From: Paenibacillus sp. FSL R5-0490
GTDB taxonomy: Bacteria > Bacillota > Bacilli > Bacillales > Cytobacillaceae
Length of the DNA: 64,000 bases
Direction: 5' to 3'
NCBI RefSeq assembly: GCF_001956215.1
Contig: NZ_MRTQ01000021.1
Coordinates: forward strand, 39,797 to 103,796
Both the position numbers and the translations under genes were made by a program. This document shows, one piece after another, positions 1 through 8,725 of this stretch. Below the pieces are notes generated by a model, which worked only from the letters and a program-made list of their open reading frames with translations, made no database searches and was not told where the DNA came from. Numbering within the stretch: position 1 is the stretch's first letter; every line of letters begins with the position of its first letter.

Positions 1-606
1 GGAGCGCTGGGAATGAATTTTGTTCCTAAGACCTGGGGGATTCTATTGCTTATGCTGGTTTTGGCATTTGCTGTTAAGGCACTGATTGATCTATTTTTAA
101 AGACAGATATTGGTTTGGCTATACGGGCGACAGGAGACAATGAGACGATGATCCGCAGCTTTTCTGCTGATACAGACCTCCTGAAGATTGCCGGATTGGG
201 TATTTCAAACGCACTGGTGGCATTTTCAGGAGCCTTGGTGGCACAGTATAACGGATTCAGTGATGTCGGAATGGGAATCGGGATGATAATCATCGGACTT
301 GCATCCGTAATCATCGGGGAAGCAATCTTTGGTGCAAAAACGATTGTCCGGGCAACGCTGGCTGTCATCGGAGGAGCCATCTTATATCGTATTATAGTCA
401 CTCTTGCATTAAGGGTTGAATTCCTTGAAACAGGAGATATGAAGCTAATCACAGCAGTAATCGTGATTGGCGCGCTGATTCTGCCAAAGATTATTCAGCA
501 GCAAAAAGAAAAGCAGAGAAAGCGGCGGAGATTAGCGGAAGCGAAAAAAACGAATGCTTACGGGAAAAGTGGTGAACATCTTGCTGCAATTAAATCAGAT
601 TCATAA
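1..606 (+). CDS. ABC transporter permease, 3' part
   Basis: The reading frame is open from the first base, so the gene starts upstream of the window and only its C-terminal ~201 residues are present. The visible part is hydrophobic, with at least four membrane segments and a polar Lys/Arg-rich tail. The segment around AIRATGDNETMIRS and the glycine-rich GMGIGMIIIGLASVIIGEAIFG region resemble permeases of the uncharacterised ABC importers that pair with a TrpX-like binding protein and a COG1101-type ATPase (family memory). The ATPase gene overlaps the 3' end, so the two form one transporter operon. The substrate cannot be told from this fragment; amino acid or aromatic compound uptake is possible. 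The binding-protein gene is expected just left of the window. Confidence 0.8.
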   Translation, partial: GALGMNFVPKTWGILLLMLVLAFAVKALIDLFLKTDIGLAIRATGDNETMIRSFSADTDLLKIAGLGISNALVAFSGALVAQYNGFSDVGMGIGMIIIGLASVIIGEAIFGAKTIVRATLAVIGGAILYRIIVTLALRVEFLETGDMKLITAVIVIGALILPKIIQQQKEKQRKRRRLAEAKKTNAYGKSGEHLAAIKSDS

Positions 607-1375
607 AGTGTTTAATGAGGGAACTCCAGACGAAAAAACAGCACTTCAAAGAATTGATCTTCATTTAAAGCCAGGCGACTTCATGACGGTTATCGGCAGT
701 AATGGAGCGGGAAAATCTACTCTCATGAATATGATCTCAGGCAAATTGATTCCTGATATAGGAGAAGTGCTGGTTGATGGCACTGATGTCACTCTTGTGA
801 AGGAACATAAAAGATCCAGGCTGATTGGACGCGTTTTCCAGGATCCGATGGCCGGAACAGCACCTTCCATGACGATAGAGGAAAATCTGGCCATTGCTTA
901 TGCGAGAACTATGGCGCGCGGCCTTCGCAAAGGTGTTTCCAAGAAACGCCGCGACTTTTTCCAGGAAAAGCTGGAAATGCTGCATCTTGGATTGGAAAAC
1001 AGGCTTTCAGCAAAAGTCGGACTGCTGTCAGGCGGGGAGAGGCAGGCATTATCCCTGTTGATGGCGACTTTTACAGAGCCTAAAATATTGCTTTTGGACG
1101 AACATACCGCTGCCTTGGACCCGGCTCGTGCTGAATTGATTACCAGCCTTACGAAAGAGATTGTGGAAACATATAAACTTACAACCTTAATGGTGACCCA
1201 CAATATGCAGCAGGCGCTTGACCTGGGAAATAGGCTGATCATGATGGACAAAGGCCAGATCATTTTTGAAACAAATGAGGACGAGAAGAAAGACTTGACA
1301 GTAGAAAAACTGCTGGAGGAATTCCAGAAAATCCGTGGAGAGAAAATGAGCAGCGACAAGGCGATTCTTATTTAG
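581..1375 (+). CDS. ABC transporter ATP-binding protein
   Basis: This is the cytoplasmic ATPase partner of the preceding permease. It has a Walker A motif (GSNGAGKST), an ABC signature (LLSGGERQALSL), Walker B with catalytic Glu replaced in context (ILLLDEHTAALD) and a switch His (MVTHNMQQA). The length (~264 aa) is usual for a single-domain importer ATPase. The start is uncertain. An ATG lies at 554 and a GTG at 572, but TTG 581 has the best-placed purine-rich site (AAAAGTGGTG) and gives an N-terminus beginning LQLNQIHKVF, typical of the family. All choices overlap the permease end, which indicates translational coupling. A strong terminator follows. Confidence 0.9.
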   Translation: MLQLNQIHKVFNEGTPDEKTALQRIDLHLKPGDFMTVIGSNGAGKSTLMNMISGKLIPDIGEVLVDGTDVTLVKEHKRSRLIGRVFQDPMAGTAPSMTIEENLAIAYARTMARGLRKGVSKKRRDFFQEKLEMLHLGLENRLSAKVGLLSGGERQALSLLMATFTEPKILLLDEHTAALDPARAELITSLTKEIVETYKLTTLMVTHNMQQALDLGNRLIMMDKGQIIFETNEDEKKDLTVEKLLEEFQKIRGEKMSSDKAILI

Positions 1376-1384
1376 ATGTGTGGA

Positions 1385-1417
1385 CCGGACAAGGTTTTTA
1401 CCTTGTTCGGATTTTTT
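1385..1417 (+). terminator. Rho-independent terminator of the ABC transporter operon
   Basis: A 10-bp stem (CCGGACAAGG / CCTTGTTCGG, one G-U pair) with a short T-rich loop is followed by ATTTTTTG. It closes the transporter operon before azlC. Confidence 0.85.
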
Positions 1418-1527
1418 GTTCAAGCGGCATTATATCCAAAACAATCCGATAACAGTTTCTTCTAATTTTAAGTCTAGTATAGTATAATTTTTAGAACCTT
1501 TTATTATATTTTTAGGCGGTGAGCATC

Positions 1528-2256
1528 ATGGCAGAACTTGCAGTCGGCAAGCCTTCCGGTGAAGTTAGAAAGGGGGTGCAGGCGGGAATCAGCATCGCGA
1601 TAGGATATGCACCCATTGCTTTAACATTTGGACTGCTTGCCAAAACAACCGGTCTTACAATAGGTGAAACAGTTTTAATGAGTTTGCTCGTATTTGCCGG
1701 GGCAGCACAGTACATATCCCTGAGCCTGCTTACACTTGGGACAGGCATATTTGAAATTGTTTTAACAACTTTTATCGTGAATATCAGGCACTTTTTGATG
1801 TCTACCTCTCTTAATGAAAAGTGGGAAGATGAACAGGCTGCCAACAAGGTGATTTTGTCTTTTGGGATTACGGATGAAACCTTTTCAGTTGCAGCTGTGC
1901 GTGAAGAAAAGGTAACAAGCGGGTATATGCTTGGGCTCATATCGGTTTCCTATGCAAGCTGGGTCATTTGTTCGGGACTTGGGCATCTTATTGGGGCGAG
2001 CCTTCCGCAAACCTTGCAGGAAAGCATGTCTGTTGCTCTTTATGCCATGTTTGTCGGCCTTCTCGTTCCGTCTATGAAAAAGAGTGCAAAAGTTGTTTTT
2101 CTTGCCGCACTTGCAGCGTGTTTTAACACGATTTTCACTTTGACTAATACGCTATCGACAGGATGGGCAATTGTAACGGCAACGCTTTTATCGGCTGTAA
2201 TAGTTGAATGGATTGAAAGTGTAAAAAACGGGAACAGGGGGCAGGAGCATGAGTAG
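1528..2256 (+). CDS. azlC: AzlC family branched-chain amino acid export permease, large subunit
   Basis: AzlC/AzlD pairs export branched-chain amino acids or their analogues across the membrane (family knowledge). The protein has about 242 residues, several hydrophobic segments and the AzlC-type stretch VFAGAAQYISLSLL followed by NIRHFLMS. ATG 1528 is chosen because AGGCGGTGAG sits just before it; an in-frame GTG at 1519 lies inside that site. A TATAAT at 1483-1488 is a candidate -10, though its -35 is weak. The stop overlaps the azlD start, so the two are translationally coupled. Confidence 0.9.
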   Translation: MAELAVGKPSGEVRKGVQAGISIAIGYAPIALTFGLLAKTTGLTIGETVLMSLLVFAGAAQYISLSLLTLGTGIFEIVLTTFIVNIRHFLMSTSLNEKWEDEQAANKVILSFGITDETFSVAAVREEKVTSGYMLGLISVSYASWVICSGLGHLIGASLPQTLQESMSVALYAMFVGLLVPSMKKSAKVVFLAALAACFNTIFTLTNTLSTGWAIVTATLLSAVIVEWIESVKNGNRGQEHE

Positions 2257-2554
2257 CCATATTGTGTGGATGATTGTTGGGATGGCAGCAGTTACTTATA
2301 TCCCAAGGCTGCTGCCTTTTGTGCTTTTTAAGGGGAAGGAGCTTCCCGTCTTTGTTCAGGGGATATTAAAGAATGTGCCTTATGCGACATTAGGGGCACT
2401 CATTTTTCCGGGTATTCTGTTTATTAATGAAGATATTTGGTTTGGTCTGCTCGGTGCAGCTGCTGCTTTTCTGGCAGCCTTTTTAGGCGCAAATGTAATT
2501 GTCGTTGTGCTGGGATCGATCGCTGTGTTATCTGTATATTCTTTTTTGTTTTAG
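2249..2554 (+). CDS. azlD: AzlD family branched-chain amino acid export permease, small subunit
   Basis: A 101-residue hydrophobic protein with three or four membrane segments and the AzlD-like beginning MAAVTYIPRLLPFVL. It is the small partner of AzlC. The ATG overlaps the last codons of azlC (ATGAGTAG) and is preceded by GGGGGCAGGAGC. The pair forms a two-gene operon closed by the next hairpin. Confidence 0.9.
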   Translation: MSSHIVWMIVGMAAVTYIPRLLPFVLFKGKELPVFVQGILKNVPYATLGALIFPGILFINEDIWFGLLGAAAAFLAAFLGANVIVVVLGSIAVLSVYSFLF

Positions 2555-2578
2555 AAAAGATAATGATGGATGTTCTTT

Positions 2579-2607
2579 AGCCGGTTCCTTCTTGAACCGG
2601 CTTTTTC
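2579..2607 (+). terminator. Terminator after azlCD
   Basis: A perfect 9-bp stem AGCCGGTTC / GAACCGGCT is followed by TTTTTC. Confidence 0.9.
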
Positions 2608-2717
2608 AATAGAACTGATGGATTAGAAAGAAATGATTGTCCCATCAAATGAGTTCTATTTACAGATTTTTATACTAAACTAAATATAGAAAGGTTGTAC
2701 CATAGGAGGGGAATTGA

Positions 2718-4010
2718 ATGGCGCGGAAATTAGGTTTTTATGGGGCTCTGGCCTTTTTCGTATACGGTTTATTTTTTTATTGGTATCTATTCTATTTTGC
2801 TGACACCAGTCTGCCCTTTGAGTATGAAGGGTCACGGGCAGATCCGGCAACTTTCCTGAACGGCAGGGAATTGATGCTCAGTGAGGAATATTCTAAAATA
2901 AGAAACCTGCTGTTTTTTATTTCTACTCCTTTTGAATGGATATTTTATTTATTTATTCTCTTATTTGGCTTTTCAAATGCTTTTAAAAAGTGGGCGGAAC
3001 AGACAGCGCCATATAAATTCCTGCAAACGGCAATCTATTTGATTTGGCTTTCTTTTTTCGCCTTTATTGCCACGATGCCATTAAGCTATATCAGCTTTTC
3101 GCTTTCAAAAACGTATAATATCTCCACTCAGAGCTTTAGTGGGTGGATGAAGGATGAACTCATTGATTTTTGGGTTAATTATGGAATGATGCTTCTTATC
3201 GTGTCTGTTCTTTACTGGCTGATTAATAAGAGCAGGAAAAGATGGTGGCTTTACGCATGGCTATTATCAGTTCCATTTACCTTATTTATGATGTTTCTCC
3301 AGCCGGTTGTCATTGACCCTCTGTATAATGATTTTTATCCTTTAAAAGATAAGGAACTTGAAACGAAAATTCTTGATTTGGCCAATCAGGCTAAAATACC
3401 GGCTGAACATGTCTTTGAGGTCGATATGGCCGAAAAAACGAATGCGCTGAATGCATATGTAACAGGGATCGGCTCAAATTCAAGAATTGTTCTTTGGGAC
3501 ACAACTCTGAATAAATTAACTGAAGATCAAATTCTGTTTATAATGGCACATGAAATGGCCCACTACGTGGAGAAGCATATTTACATCGGAATTGGAGGAT
3601 ACTTGCTGCTTTCTCTGCTGGGGCTGTATTTGACAGCTAAATTAATGGAAAAAGCAGTAGAAAAATGGGGAAGGGCCTTAAAAATCCCTGCAGTAAATGA
3701 TATACGTTCCCTGCCGCTTTTTTTGATGATTCTTTCAATGCTGCTCTTTATTTCAAGCCCTCTATCCAATCTTGTTTCACGGTATCAGGAAACAAGGGCA
3801 GACCGCTATGCCATTGAAATGACAAAGGATTCAAAAGCCGCAATAGAAACATTTCAGGAGCTGACACGTGCCGGTTTAAGCCAGGTAAATCCGCCGCTTC
3901 TTGTGAAAGTATTCCGATATGGGCATCCAACGATGCTTGAGCGCATTTCTATGCTGGAAGAATTTGAAATGGAACAGAGGCAGAAAGAACGGAAGCAGGC
4001 AGAGGAATGA
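2718..4010 (+). CDS. M48 family membrane metallopeptidase (Ste24/CAAX protease-like)
   Basis: An integral-membrane zinc protease of about 430 residues. Zinc-binding HEMAH lies at residues 278-282, and the third ligand is probably Glu358 in ETRADRYAIE, as in Ste24-type M48A enzymes. Several membrane segments precede the catalytic domain (about residues 1-25, 65-90, 105-130, 155-175 and 180-200) and two flank it. In bacteria such proteins are usually assigned to membrane protein quality control; the substrate here is unknown. The start has a strong AGGAGGGG site. It is monocistronic, convergent with the next gene and shares its terminator. Confidence 0.9.
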   Translation: MARKLGFYGALAFFVYGLFFYWYLFYFADTSLPFEYEGSRADPATFLNGRELMLSEEYSKIRNLLFFISTPFEWIFYLFILLFGFSNAFKKWAEQTAPYKFLQTAIYLIWLSFFAFIATMPLSYISFSLSKTYNISTQSFSGWMKDELIDFWVNYGMMLLIVSVLYWLINKSRKRWWLYAWLLSVPFTLFMMFLQPVVIDPLYNDFYPLKDKELETKILDLANQAKIPAEHVFEVDMAEKTNALNAYVTGIGSNSRIVLWDTTLNKLTEDQILFIMAHEMAHYVEKHIYIGIGGYLLLSLLGLYLTAKLMEKAVEKWGRALKIPAVNDIRSLPLFLMILSMLLFISSPLSNLVSRYQETRADRYAIEMTKDSKAAIETFQELTRAGLSQVNPPLLVKVFRYGHPTMLERISMLEEFEMEQRQKERKQAEE

Positions 4011-4025
4011 TTTGCTCATTATAAC

Positions 4026-4057
4026 TAAAAAAGCAGGCCAAACGGCTTGCTTTTTTA
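4026..4057. terminator. Bidirectional terminator between convergent genes
   Basis: An A-tract, a stem GCAGGCC / GGCTTGC and a T-tract form a symmetric hairpin that can serve the M48 gene on the plus strand and the peptidase-E-like gene on the minus strand. Confidence 0.85.
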
Positions 4058-4699
4058 AATTTCATTTTTATAAATATGTATGTTTCCTTCATCGTCAGCC
4101 TGAATTTCATTGTGAAAATAGACGCCTGCATCATCGTCAATTCCATAACCGATCGCTGCATTGACTTTTCCTGCCGCTTCCTTGAGATTTTCCCGTTCAT
4201 TCCACTTGGTAAAATGGACACTGATGGCGCAATTCCTGATTAACCCGAGCCCTTTCAAAAAGAGGTGCTGTCTTTTAAGGTTATCAATAGGGGGAATGAT
4301 GCAATGTTCCGGAATGATCAGGGCGCCTGCCGAAAAGCCTGCTACAGGAATACCATTCATGTACATCTTTCTAATGCATTCTCCGGTTTCACTATCCACG
4401 ATGAATTTTCTGTAATTTTCTGTGTCACCGCCTCCAATAATGATGCCGGAACAGGACATTAATTCTTGAAGATAAGATTCTGCTGGGCCAGAGGAAAGCG
4501 GGAGATAGCAGAAATTCCCGGCTCCATTAGGAACTAAGGCAGAAGTATACTTATTCATATACATCTCCCAGCCATCCCTTTCCAAAAAGAGTATAGCTAT
4601 TTTGCCATCCGAGCCGCAGGCAAGCTCTGTAAACATTTTACCTAACCTTTGCCCGAATGGAGGGCTTCCGCCCATTAAAAATAAATGCCTGCTGTTCAT
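4055..4699 (-). CDS. Peptidase E-like (S51 family) protein
   Basis: A cytoplasmic protein of 214 residues with the class-I glutamine-amidotransferase-like fold of S51 peptidases. The nucleophile elbow GFSAGA places Ser at residue 123. The GGGDT loop at about 90-93 and His162 in SVHFTKW are consistent with the family's active site. PepE cleaves Asp-Xaa dipeptides, and cyanophycinases are relatives. Many Bacillus members are only called peptidase-E-like, so the substrate is not assigned. It lies downstream of the IDEAL gene on the same strand but is separated from it by a hairpin. Confidence 0.8.
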   Translation of the reverse strand: MNSRHLFLMGGSPPFGQRLGKMFTELACGSDGKIAILFLERDGWEMYMNKYTSALVPNGAGNFCYLPLSSGPAESYLQELMSCSGIIIGGGDTENYRKFIVDSETGECIRKMYMNGIPVAGFSAGALIIPEHCIIPPIDNLKRQHLFLKGLGLIRNCAISVHFTKWNERENLKEAAGKVNAAIGYGIDDDAGVYFHNEIQADDEGNIHIYKNEI

Positions 4700-4720
4700 T
4701 ATTCCCCGCCTTCCTGACTA

Positions 4721-4750
4721 AAAATAAAATACCCCGCTGATTGGCGGGGG
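4721..4750 (-). terminator. Terminator after the IDEAL-domain gene
   Basis: Read on the minus strand, CCCCCGCCAA / TCAGCGGGGT forms a GC-rich hairpin followed by ATTTTATTTTT. Confidence 0.8.
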
Positions 4751-4761
4751 CAAGCTGCTTT

Positions 4762-4998
4762 TTAAGTGCCAAAACGCTTGGAAAGTTCTTTGTATTGCTT
4801 CGAAAAATGCATAAATGCCGGTTTATTTCCTTCATCAATCGCCGAGTCTACTTTTTTCATCAGCTTTTCTTTTTCATTATTCAGCAGTATCTCGGAAATA
4901 AGCATATCCAGGTAAAGATCCAATACAAAAGATTCCTTAAGGTTTTTTCGCTTAGATCCACTCGTTTTCATTAAGTCGGTGTATGATTTTTCCTTCAT
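4762..4998 (-). CDS. yhzC: IDEAL domain protein (YhzC-like)
   Basis: A small acidic/basic helical protein of 78 residues. Its C-terminal half (LDLYLDMLISEILLNNEKE, then IDEGNKPAF) fits the IDEAL domain, a short module of Bacillus regulatory proteins. The start at 4998 is chosen because AGGGGTGG stands just upstream; an upstream in-frame ATG at 5052 has no such site. It diverges from comK, the same arrangement as yhzC-comK in B. subtilis (from memory). The function is unknown. Confidence 0.8.
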   Translation of the reverse strand: MKEKSYTDLMKTSGSKRKNLKESFVLDLYLDMLISEILLNNEKEKLMKKVDSAIDEGNKPAFMHFSKQYKELSKRFGT

Positions 4999-5063
4999 GG
5001 AAACCACCCCTGAGCTTTTTAATATTATATGGAATTGCTTCTGAATATTCAACTAATTTTTTA

Positions 5064-5091
5064 AATTTTTAGAAAATATTTTCAGAATGTC
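5064..5091. promoter_or_regulatory. Two overlapping CodY-box-like sites upstream of comK
   Basis: AATTTTTAGAAAATA at 5064-5078 matches the CodY consensus AATTTTCWGAAAATT at 13 of 15 positions. A second site at 5077-5091 (TATTTTCAGAATGTC) matches at 11 of 15. They sit about 105-130 bp before the comK start, in a very AT-rich divergent promoter region. CodY repression of comK is established in B. subtilis; binding here is inferred from the match. Confidence 0.6.
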
Positions 5092-5196
5092 GAAAATGTG
5101 AACAATTTCAGAACTATTGAATAAATTAGTAATTTTTAGATAAATTGGTGTTAATATGGAAAAGTGAGCACGAAATAGAAAAGGAGATGAAAATGT

Positions 5197-5751
5197 ATGA
5201 CCCAAAATATTCAAATAATCGAAGAATATGAAATCAATCCCAATACGATGATTATTAAACCTCTCTCTTATGGGATAAAAGTTTATTCGCAAATCTGGGA
5301 GCTTGATGATGAAGTAACTTCTCCCTTTAAGCCGATTGAAATAATTAAAAGCAGCTGCAAATATTTTGGATCAAGCTATGAAGGAAGAAAAGAGGGTACA
5401 CGCCAATTAACCGGCTTCACCCATAAAGCTCCGATAACGATTGACCCCACAAATTTCATTTATTTTTTCCCGACAGCTTCTCCAAGCAATCCGGAATGTA
5501 TGTGGATTGCATTGGATCACATCAATTACTTCAAGCGAGCGGAGAACGCACAAACCCAAGTAGTTTTTAAGAACAAGCAAAGCTTTGTAATTCCAGTCTC
5601 TTATACGACTCTTAATAACCAGGTGCTCAGAACAGCACTGCTGAAAACGACATTGACAAAAAGGATAGAAGATTCAGAGAGAAAGTCTCTTTACTATGCG
5701 AATGGTTCCAAAATAATGAATGCTTCGGAGAGAAAAGGAGCCTACCAATAG
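5197..5751 (+). CDS. comK: Competence transcription factor ComK
   Basis: ComK is the master activator of competence genes for DNA uptake and acts on AAAA-N5-TTTT boxes. The 184-residue product shows the family's conserved core, including YGIKVYSQIWE, SCKYFGSSYEGRKEGT and FPTASPSNPECMWIALDHI. It is full length relative to B. subtilis ComK (192 aa), with a short tail. The start has a strong AAGGAG site. It is divergent from the IDEAL gene, with CodY-like boxes between them. Whether the MecA-binding C-terminus is fully conserved cannot be judged here. Confidence 0.93.
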   Translation: MTQNIQIIEEYEINPNTMIIKPLSYGIKVYSQIWELDDEVTSPFKPIEIIKSSCKYFGSSYEGRKEGTRQLTGFTHKAPITIDPTNFIYFFPTASPSNPECMWIALDHINYFKRAENAQTQVVFKNKQSFVIPVSYTTLNNQVLRTALLKTTLTKRIEDSERKSLYYANGSKIMNASERKGAYQ

Positions 5752-5778
5752 AGAAGGGCTGGAATTGAAGGATAACCA

Positions 5779-5809
5779 AGAAGCATGCGGAGTTTCATGC
5801 TTCTATTTT
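5779..5809 (+). terminator. Terminator after comK
   Basis: A perfect 9-bp stem AGAAGCATG / CATGCTTCT with an 8-nt loop is followed by ATTTTC. Confidence 0.75.
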
Positions 5810-5855
5810 CCGTAGTATATTGCCTTATTAGCTGCAGGCTTTCTTATTGCAAAAA

Positions 5856-6245
5856 TTAATTGGCTTTCCGATTTTTCCCTGGTCCAGGCAAAGGTTTTTT
5901 TATAAGATAATAGGTCATTAGCTCCTGAACTTTATTGCGGATCCGGGGATTAAAATAATTATGATGCTCCTCATATCCTTTGTACAGGAACATAAACATA
6001 GTAAATGCCTCATCCCTCTTTATTTCCTGTACCTTTAGCTGGTTTTTATTCATATAGCGTTTTACCTCAGAGAGTTCACTTTGAATGACCTTCATTGTTT
6101 CTTCAACCAAATCAAGATAAGGCTGTTTTAGTTTAAACGGGCTTTTATTAATGACAATAGAGTCGCGATTTAAAACCGTCAGCACCATTGGCAGATAAAT
6201 AGCCTGTTCCATGATATTACGGTCTTCCTCAGGAATTCTGGTCAT
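5856..6245 (-). CDS. yhjD: YhjD-like protein of unknown function
   Basis: A cytoplasmic, charged, probably helical protein of 129 residues with no catalytic motif that I recognise. The beginning MTRIPEEDRNIMEQAIYLP and the position between comK and the yhjE/sipV genes suggest B. subtilis YhjD. The ATG follows AAGGGGAG. A perfect GAAC-N4-GTTC palindrome lies 44-55 bp upstream and overlaps the expected -35 of a TACTAT -10, so the gene is probably LexA-repressed and DNA-damage inducible. Its role is unknown. Confidence 0.65.
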   Translation of the reverse strand: MTRIPEEDRNIMEQAIYLPMVLTVLNRDSIVINKSPFKLKQPYLDLVEETMKVIQSELSEVKRYMNKNQLKVQEIKRDEAFTMFMFLYKGYEEHHNYFNPRIRNKVQELMTYYLIKKPLPGPGKNRKAN

Positions 6246-6288
6246 ATTGTTCTGCTCCCCTTAAATAATAGTATCCTGCCTTGTTAAA

Positions 6289-6300
6289 GAACGTATGTTC
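6289..6300 (-). promoter_or_regulatory. LexA (SOS) box upstream of the yhjD-like gene
   Basis: GAACGTATGTTC is a perfect dyad matching the Bacillus SOS core GAAC-N4-GTTC. It sits where the -35 of the minus-strand promoter should be; a TACTAT -10-like hexamer follows about 18 bp downstream. Confidence 0.7.
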
Positions 6301-6475
6301 TTATCTAATTTTACAAAGGAATGTTTTATCTTGCAAGAGCCTATATTTGTCGAAATACTGTTATACTTCATCATTTCCAATAATGAAAAAAAGTTTCAGC
6401 CTGAAGCTAATTGGGAAGGGATTTTATTTCTGATGTCGAAATAAGTAGAACACACAGTTAGGAAGGATGAAATAA

Positions 6476-8461
6476 ATGACGCAAAAAAGAACAATTAAAC
6501 CAGAAGACCTTTATCATTTAAAATCTGCAGCTGATCCGCAGCTTTCCAGGAATGGATATGATTTGGCTTTTGTCGAGACCAGAATGCTTGAAGAAGAAAA
6601 TACATATAGTTCAAATGTTTTTTACATAAATACTGCAAAAAGCAATAAGCCTGTTCAGTGGACTTATGGCAAACACCGCAATCATTCACCCCGCTGGTCT
6701 CCAGATGGGGAGTTAATTGCATTTGTATCAGACAGAGGCGGGAAGTCACAGATTTATGTAATGAGCAAAGCAGGCGGAGAAGCCAGACAGCTGACACATT
6801 GTGCAAATGGTGCTTCAAATCCTGTCTGGTCCCCTGATGGAAAGAAACTTGCCTTCAATCTTTCAATAAAACCGGGTGAAAACGCAGAAACACTAGAAAA
6901 CCAGGAAAAAAAGGAAGAAAAGCCAATACCGATTGAAATTGAAAAAATGAAGCACAAATCTGACGCCCAGGGTTTTTGGAACGGAAGGTACAGCCAGGTC
7001 GCATTAATAGATATAGAAACTGGCGAGATGGAGCAGCTGACAACCGGAGAACATGATTTCCAATTGCAGGACTGGTCCCCAGATGGGGAATGGATTGCTG
7101 TTACGGCAGATTTGAGTGAAGATAAGGATTTTTCTTTTCTAAGCGATGTGTATATCATCCATCTTGGAACAAAAGACATGAAAAAGATTACAAATGGTAA
7201 TGGTTATTTCGGAAGCGCTGCATGGTCCCCTGATGGAAAACACATAGGATTGTTCGGGCATGAAAGGGAATACGAAAATGCTACGCATACCAAAGTATGG
7301 GTGTATAACCTCGAATTTGAGAATCTGCAGTGCCTGACTGCAGAATCGGACATATTGGCTGGTGATTATGCCATCGGAGATTTCCAGCAGGGTGCAGTAA
7401 CACCGGGAATTCTTTGGGCAGAGGACAGCAGAAGCTTTTACTTCCTGGCAACTGATCATGGCAATACAGTTGTTTACTATGGCTCTTTAGATGGGGAATT
7501 ATATCCTGCCCTGCTGGATCAGCAGCATGTATATGGACTGACAACAGGTGGAACTATCAATAAAGCGGTTGTAGCCATCAGCAGGCCGTCTTCTCCCGGA
7601 GAGTTATATTTACTTGATGTTCCGACAGGGGAATTAAAACAGCTGACAAAAGTCAATGAAGAGTTCCTGAGCGGAGTGGAGCTGGCAGATGCCGAGCCCA
7701 TTCAGTTTAAATCCTCAGATGAGTGGGACCTCCATGGCTGGATCATGAAACCAGTCCATTTGAAAGAGGGCCTAAAAGCACCGCTTGTGCTTGAGATCCA
7801 TGGAGGCCCTCATGCTATGTATGCCAATTCTTATTTCCATGAATTTCAATGCCTCGCTGCAAAAGGCTATGCGGTTTTGTTTATCAATCCACGGGGAAGC
7901 CATGGATATGGCCAGCATTTTGTAGATGCTGTCAGAGGGGATTACGGAGGCAAGGATTATGAGGATATTATGGATGCAGTCGATTACGCGCTCGAAAACT
8001 TCGATTTCATCGATAAAGAACGGCTAGGCGTAACGGGAGGAAGCTATGGAGGCTTTATGACCAACTGGATTATTGGACACACCAGCCGGTTCAAGGCAGC
8101 TGTCACCCAGCGCTCCATTTCCAACTGGATCAGCTTTTATGGAGTAAGTGATATCGGCTACTATTTTACTGATTGGCAAATCAAGAGTGATATGAATGAT
8201 ATAGAAAAACTATGGAAACACTCTCCGCTTGCTTATGTGAATGATATAAATACACCACTCCTGATTCTGCACAGTGAAAAAGACTATCGCTGTCCAATTG
8301 AACAGGCAGAGCAATTATTCATTTCCTTAAAGCATCGGAAGAAAACAGCAAAATTTGTCCGGTTCCCTGAAGCCAATCATGAGCTTTCAAGAAGCGGAAA
8401 ACCGAATTTGCGAATTAGCCGCCTGCACTATATAGCCGGCTGGTTTGATGAATATCTTTGA
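6476..8461 (+). CDS. S9 family acyl-peptide hydrolase/oligopeptidase (YuxL-like)
   Basis: A cytoplasmic serine peptidase of 661 residues. The N-terminal two thirds is a beta-propeller with repeated PD40-type motifs (RWSPDGELIAF, VWSPDGKKLAF, DWSPDGEWIAV, AWSPDGKHIGL). The C-terminal alpha/beta hydrolase has the triad Ser523 (GGSYGGF), about Asp603 (EKDYRCP) and about His635 (ANHELS). The family removes acylated or small amino-terminal peptides from oligopeptides. There is no signal peptide. AGGAAGG precedes the ATG and a hairpin follows the stop, so it is monocistronic. It sits between yhjD- and yhjE-like genes, where B. subtilis has other genes. Confidence 0.9.
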   Translation: MTQKRTIKPEDLYHLKSAADPQLSRNGYDLAFVETRMLEEENTYSSNVFYINTAKSNKPVQWTYGKHRNHSPRWSPDGELIAFVSDRGGKSQIYVMSKAGGEARQLTHCANGASNPVWSPDGKKLAFNLSIKPGENAETLENQEKKEEKPIPIEIEKMKHKSDAQGFWNGRYSQVALIDIETGEMEQLTTGEHDFQLQDWSPDGEWIAVTADLSEDKDFSFLSDVYIIHLGTKDMKKITNGNGYFGSAAWSPDGKHIGLFGHEREYENATHTKVWVYNLEFENLQCLTAESDILAGDYAIGDFQQGAVTPGILWAEDSRSFYFLATDHGNTVVYYGSLDGELYPALLDQQHVYGLTTGGTINKAVVAISRPSSPGELYLLDVPTGELKQLTKVNEEFLSGVELADAEPIQFKSSDEWDLHGWIMKPVHLKEGLKAPLVLEIHGGPHAMYANSYFHEFQCLAAKGYAVLFINPRGSHGYGQHFVDAVRGDYGGKDYEDIMDAVDYALENFDFIDKERLGVTGGSYGGFMTNWIIGHTSRFKAAVTQRSISNWISFYGVSDIGYYFTDWQIKSDMNDIEKLWKHSPLAYVNDINTPLLILHSEKDYRCPIEQAEQLFISLKHRKKTAKFVRFPEANHELSRSGKPNLRISRLHYIAGWFDEYL

Positions 8462-8466
8462 GATAT

Positions 8467-8495
8467 AACCGCAGGCCATCTGGTTTGCGGTTTTT
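8467..8495 (+). terminator. Terminator after the S9 peptidase gene
   Basis: A stem AACCGCA / TGCGGTT with a 13-nt loop runs into TTTTTTC. Confidence 0.75.
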
Positions 8496-8725
8496 TTCAT
8501 AGATCTGTAAAGGGACACAAAACTTGCCGATATATCAATGATGTCATTTTTTTATGCAAGAAACTATTTAAAATAAATTGCAAAGAATCCAATTCATCTG
8601 CAAAATATATGTATACAGGATATACCAGCATAGCTTTCGAAACTTTTTATTGAACTCTGCAGTCAAATATAGGTGAAGGTGTTCAAACCCTTCCATAATT
8701 CGCTTTAAAGAAAGGACTTATACTT

